Shown here: positions 7,038 to 9,527 of the stretch, piece by piece
How positions within the stretch are numbered: the first letter of the stretch is position 1
Layout: every line of letters starts with the position of its first letter
NCBI GenBank assembly: GCA_903907475.1
Contig: CAIVOB010000074.1
Location: forward strand, 1-9,527
Source: Candidatus Omnitrophota bacterium
GTDB taxonomy: Bacteria; Omnitrophota; Gorgyraeia; Gygaellales; Profunditerraquicolaceae
DNA length: 9,527 nt
Direction of reading: 5' to 3'
The notes under the pieces: model-generated
What the model saw: only the letters and a program-made list of their open reading frames with translations
Told to the model about the DNA's origin: nothing
The model's database searches: none
Program-made: the position numbers and the translations under genes

Positions 7038-7066
7038 TTGCTTTCTGTGACAAATTCTGCTATAAA
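7038..7066 (+). promoter_or_regulatory. Extended -10 promoter for the RRM gene cluster
   Basis: TTGCTT (7038-7043), a 17-bp spacer and TATAAA (7061-7066) form a sigma70-type promoter. TG two positions upstream of the -10 box adds an extended -10 element. Transcription would start near 7073, leaving a leader of about 94 nt before the RRM start at 7167. The -35 hexamer is identical to that of the promoter at 2269. Confidence 0.65.
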
Positions 7067-7072
7067 TGAGTG

Positions 7073-7091
7073 TTCTTAAAGTGATTAAGAA
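7073..7091 (+). promoter_or_regulatory. Perfect hairpin at the 5' end of the RRM mRNA
   Basis: TTCTTAA (7073-7079) and TTAAGAA (7085-7091) are exact reverse complements around AGTGA. The hairpin coincides with the predicted transcript start, so it would cap the mRNA 5' end. It could protect the mRNA, act as a protein-binding site (including feedback by the RRM protein), or be a DNA operator. It is AT-only in the outer stem and weak, and no T-run follows. Confidence 0.4.
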
Positions 7092-7166
7092 GTCTACCTT
7101 TAGAATTTCTGATAATAATAAAACTAAAGCTCAAAAGGTTAGTATTTTTAAACAGACAGGAGAATA

Positions 7167-8072
7167 ATGAATATTTTTGTGGGAAATTTATCATTTGAAG
7201 CTAAAGAAGAGGATGTCTTAAAAGTTTTCTCTGCTTTTGGCACGGTAGTTACCGTGGCGATTGTAATGGAGAAAAAAGGGAAGAAATCTCGGGGGTTTGG
7301 GTTTGTGGAAATGTCAGATGAAACGCAGGCTCAAGCGGCAATCGCGGCTTTAAATGGCCAAGAAATATTAGGCCGGCCGATTAATGTTATGGCTTCTTTA
7401 CCGAAAGCACCCAGAAAGCTTACGGATCGCGATAGCCAACCGCAAGACAGAGCGGTTGTTAGCCGTCGAGGAAGTTATCGGCGTGATAGTAGAGAAAATT
7501 ACGCGGCTTCGGATTTGACTTATAAAAGAACCGGAAAATTTAAAGAGGGCCGGCGAACGATTAATTTTATGAAGAAGCGCGTTGATGCCGGGCTGCCCGC
7601 TGTTGTTCCGGAGCGTAAATTTAAGGCTAATCCTCTGCGTTGGAAGAAGAAATCTCGTTGGACGGATACTGCTGCTCAAAGAGAGGCTAAACCTTGGCAA
7701 AAATCTGAAGGTTCTGAGAAACCTTGGCAAAGATCTGAAGGTTCTGCCAAGCCCTGGGAAAAAAGAGAGGGTGTGGCAAAACCTTGGCAAAAAAGTGAAG
7801 GCGCAGCGCGGCCTTGGAGAAAACCGGAAGGTGCGGCTAAGCCTTGGGAAAAGAGAGAAGGTGTATCAAAGCCTTGGAGAAGACCAGAAGGCGCGACAAA
7901 ACCTTGGCAAAAATCTGAAGGTTCTGCGAAGCCCTGGAGAAAACCGGAAGGTGCGGCTAAGCCTTGGGAAAAAAGAGAAGGCGCGGCGGCCAGGCCTTGG
8001 CGTAAAAGCAGCAGCGATAGAGGAGAAGCTCCAACAAGGCCTCCGAGAGCGCCGAGCAAGTTTAAACGATGA
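7167..8072 (+). CDS. RRM RNA-binding protein with a Trp-containing decapeptide-repeat tail
   Basis: The 301-residue protein begins with one RNA recognition motif (1-78): RNP2 is IFVGNLSF (3-10) and RNP1 is RGFGFVEM (42-49), each with the aromatic residues that stack on RNA bases. Bacterial RRM proteins (for example cyanobacterial Rbp) are usually about 80-150 residues with a short Gly-rich tail. Here a basic middle region (about 82-173) with no recognised domain is followed by ten decapeptides (174-273) of the form xKPW(Q/E/R)(K/R)(S/R/P)EGx and a partial eleventh (275-280). Each repeat has one Trp, several Lys/Arg and a Glu-Gly, so the tail is probably disordered and could bind RNA or self-associate through cation-pi contacts. 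AGGAG (7158-7162) is 4 nt before the ATG. The gene has its own promoter and overlaps the next gene by ATGA, so the two proteins are probably made together. Confidence 0.93.
   Translation: MNIFVGNLSFEAKEEDVLKVFSAFGTVVTVAIVMEKKGKKSRGFGFVEMSDETQAQAAIAALNGQEILGRPINVMASLPKAPRKLTDRDSQPQDRAVVSRRGSYRRDSRENYAASDLTYKRTGKFKEGRRTINFMKKRVDAGLPAVVPERKFKANPLRWKKKSRWTDTAAQREAKPWQKSEGSEKPWQRSEGSAKPWEKREGVAKPWQKSEGAARPWRKPEGAAKPWEKREGVSKPWRRPEGATKPWQKSEGSAKPWRKPEGAAKPWEKREGAAARPWRKSSSDRGEAPTRPPRAPSKFKR
7686..8006 (+). repeat. In-frame 30-bp tandem repeat inside the RRM gene
   Basis: Ten 30-bp units plus a partial eleventh encode the decapeptides. Three unit types recur: Q-K-S, E-K-R and R-K-P around the Trp. 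Units 4-7 and 8-11 run in the same type order (QS, RP, ER, then R), giving a 120-bp higher-order repeat. A 38-bp stretch starting at 7815 is repeated exactly at 7935, which points to recent duplication. One extra Ala codon breaks the register before the last unit. Confidence 0.95.
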
Positions 8073-8317
8073 AGTTAAAGCTGAATCTTTTTCCGGTCGT
8101 TCCGGGAATGGAAGAAAAAATTGCTGATATTATTCAGCAAGCAGTGAGTGGCCGGGCGAGTATCGTTGAAATTGCTTATGGTACTGCTGCCGAGAGCGTA
8201 AAAAAGCGCATTTTAAATTTTTTGAATAAAAAAGAGATCCGCCAGCTTTATACGCGTTTAGAAAAAACCGAAAAAGGCTGGGGGAGAATTTATTTACATT
8301 TTAGATGGAAATCATGA
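8069..8317 (+). CDS. Small Smr-like domain protein with altered signature motifs
   Basis: The 82-residue protein resembles small stand-alone Smr proteins that I recall, with a block near KKRVLRFL, then LYHRxEK, then GRxFVHFRW. Here the matching parts are VKKRILNFL (44-52), LYTRLEK (60-66) and GRIYLHFRWK (72-81). Smr domains typically carry LDLH near the start and HGKG before the central helix; here these are LNLF (5-8) and AYGTAAES (36-43), so both signature His residues are missing. Some Smr domains are RNA or DNA endonucleases (SmrB cleaves mRNA at collided ribosomes). With these changes, nuclease activity looks doubtful and binding alone more likely. The ATG overlaps the RRM stop as ATGA with no strong Shine-Dalgarno, so translation is probably coupled and a role with RNA is plausible. 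The family call is from memory of motifs; that the ORF is real is much surer. Confidence 0.75.
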   Translation: MKLKLNLFPVVPGMEEKIADIIQQAVSGRASIVEIAYGTAAESVKKRILNFLNKKEIRQLYTRLEKTEKGWGRIYLHFRWKS

Positions 8318-9498
8318 CTGATAAAAATAATCTTTTAGCGGAATTTTATTCTTTGGTGCAGGTTGACGATTATGATGGCCATTACGCCAAGGAAATTAAA
8401 GATAATAATTATTTCGGCATGCCTTTAGAGGCGATTGTGACGGCCGAAAAACGCCTGCGTTCTGAAAGCGAGCGGGGAATTGCTTATTTCTCCATGGAGT
8501 ATGGCCTGGCCACGAGTTGTTATAATAAATTTTCCAGTCAGCTTCCGATAAATCCTACTAATAAACTTCCGGAAAATGCGGTTTTTTCTAATTTTCGCGT
8601 AGCAGATTATTTTTTTGTTTTGCAGGCGGATAATATTATTGATTTGCCAATCTATAGCGGCGGTTTGGGTGTTTTAGCCGGAGATACGGTTAAAACGATG
8701 GCGGATTATAAATTGCCGGTTGCCGGTATCGGCATACTTTGGAGTTCAGGTTATTTTCGGCAAAAATTCTGGTTTAAATACGGACAGGCTCCGGAAAAAA
8801 TTCGTTGGGATCCTTTTACTTATCCGGGGTTAATTCCTTTGAAAAATAGGATTAAAATTTCCCTAAAAGGTGAAGATGTTTTTCTCCGGCTGTGGAAGTA
8901 TTATGTTTATAGCCATAAGCATGATGCCGTTGTGCCGTTGGTATTATTAGATTCTAATTTTGAGGCCAATAGCGAGCGGGCCAGAAACTTAACCGACCAA
9001 CTATATCGGAGTGATAATGTTTTTTTAAAGTTATTACAAAGAGTATTGTTGGGTTTTGGAGGCGTGAGTGCTCTAAAAGAGTTAGGGTATAATATTGATT
9101 TGTACCATCTTAACGAGGGGCATGCGGTTTTTGCTTTTGTGGCCAAGGCGCGTAATTTAGGGCCGGAAGATTTGGAAAAATTAAAATCTAAATTTGTTTA
9201 TACTTGTCATACTCCGGTAGAAGCCGGGCACGATCGTTTTTCTTTTGATGATTTAAACCGGGTTTTAAAAAAAGAAGATACTGAAACGATTGAGAAGTTC
9301 GGTAAGGAAAGACCGGGGGTAGCAAACTTGACATTATTGGCGATGAATATTTCCTCGGCGATTAATGCGGTTTCGCATAATCATCAAAAAGTAATGCATA
9401 TTCAGTTTCCGGATTATAAGGATAGAATAAAGTATGTTACCAATGGTATTCATACTTATACTTGGATGTCTTCTAGATTTCAGGTTTTATTTGCATGA
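8305..9498 (+). CDS. glgP: Alpha-glucan phosphorylase (GlgP-type), C-terminally truncated by an in-frame TGA
   Basis: Glucan phosphorylases release glucose-1-phosphate from alpha-1,4-glucans using PLP. The 397 visible residues match the N-terminal half of the short phosphorylase family (TIGR02094-like). Blocks in order are AYFSMEYGL, LPIYSGGLGVLAGD, SGYFRQ, LYHLNEGHAVFAF, TCHTPVEAGHD, AVSHNHQKVM and YVTNGIHTYTW. The frame then stops at TGA 9496-9498, shortly after the TW motif. Family members run to about 550 residues or more, so the PLP-lysine region (GTSGMK-type) is absent and this product alone should be inactive. Only 29 nt remain after the stop; the frame two bases on stays open to the window end, so a frameshift is possible. 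The start at 8305 overlaps the Smr-like gene by 13 nt, but ATG at 8314 makes an ATGA overlap like the preceding junction and is the likelier start. Its position makes it the third gene of the RRM transcript. Confidence 0.88.
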   Translation: MEIMTDKNNLLAEFYSLVQVDDYDGHYAKEIKDNNYFGMPLEAIVTAEKRLRSESERGIAYFSMEYGLATSCYNKFSSQLPINPTNKLPENAVFSNFRVADYFFVLQADNIIDLPIYSGGLGVLAGDTVKTMADYKLPVAGIGILWSSGYFRQKFWFKYGQAPEKIRWDPFTYPGLIPLKNRIKISLKGEDVFLRLWKYYVYSHKHDAVVPLVLLDSNFEANSERARNLTDQLYRSDNVFLKLLQRVLLGFGGVSALKELGYNIDLYHLNEGHAVFAFVAKARNLGPEDLEKLKSKFVYTCHTPVEAGHDRFSFDDLNRVLKKEDTETIEKFGKERPGVANLTLLAMNISSAINAVSHNHQKVMHIQFPDYKDRIKYVTNGIHTYTWMSSRFQVLFA

Positions 9499-9527
9499 TG
9501 GTGCCTTATGATGGTTTTTCAACAAAG

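Noticed and set aside
7686..8006. CRISPR array.
   Set aside because: The repeats are contiguous 30-bp in-frame coding units without unique spacers.
7582..8127. Long open frames over the repeat region in another + frame and on the - strand (7676-8059).
   Set aside because: The 30-bp unit lacks stops in several frames, so these frames open automatically. They have no ribosome-binding site and only low-complexity products, and the RRM frame carries recognisable domains.
8315..9498. TGA recoding (as glycine or tryptophan) to explain the phosphorylase stop.
   Set aside because: TGA also ends the RRM and Smr-like genes at tight ATGA overlaps, which is normal stop use. Reading through 9496 in the same frame gives no phosphorylase-like residues in the 29 nt available.

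Overview
The window carries nine protein-coding genes, all on the + strand, with short gaps, start/stop overlaps and one longer regulatory gap. A TonB-dependent outer-membrane receptor and three N-terminal signal peptides point to a diderm (Gram-negative-type) bacterium. The DNA is fairly AT-rich, and TAA, TAG and TGA all act as stops. The gene mix (serpin, YciH/SUI1 factor, RRM RNA-binding protein, COG2984-type binding protein, short-type alpha-glucan phosphorylase) suits an environmental lineage such as Omnitrophota or a Deltaproteobacteria/PVC-like group. That assignment is inference; the sequence alone does not fix it.

Left part (1-2246): the 3' end of a multi-pass membrane protein of the DUF6159 type, a secreted serpin with a textbook inhibitory hinge, and a YciH-like SUI1 factor with an added four-cysteine N-terminal motif. 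A GC-rich imperfect hairpin lies between the serpin and SUI1 genes.

Middle part (2247-6995): a promoter with a 15-bp palindrome over its -10 box, then a leader of about 145 nt ending in a strong intrinsic terminator, then a tight three-gene operon. The operon encodes a TonB-dependent receptor, a periplasmic ABC_sub_bind (COG2984) protein and a membrane histidine kinase, with gaps of 0 and 3 nt. No ABC permease, ATPase or response regulator is present. The likely reading is ligand uptake linked to ligand sensing, with the whole unit under premature-termination control. The leader matches no riboswitch that I recognise.

Right part (6996-9527): a second promoter with an extended -10 box drives an RRM protein whose C-terminal third is a run of Trp-containing decapeptide repeats. 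A small Smr-like protein follows, overlapping it by 4 nt, and then an alpha-glucan phosphorylase that overlaps the Smr-like gene. The phosphorylase frame ends at a TGA after 397 codons, before the PLP-binding C-terminal domain, so it is truncated, frameshifted or mis-assembled.

The points most worth following up are the repeat-tailed RRM protein coupled to a degenerate Smr-like partner, the terminator-controlled leader of the receptor/binding-protein/kinase operon, and the bacterial serpin.
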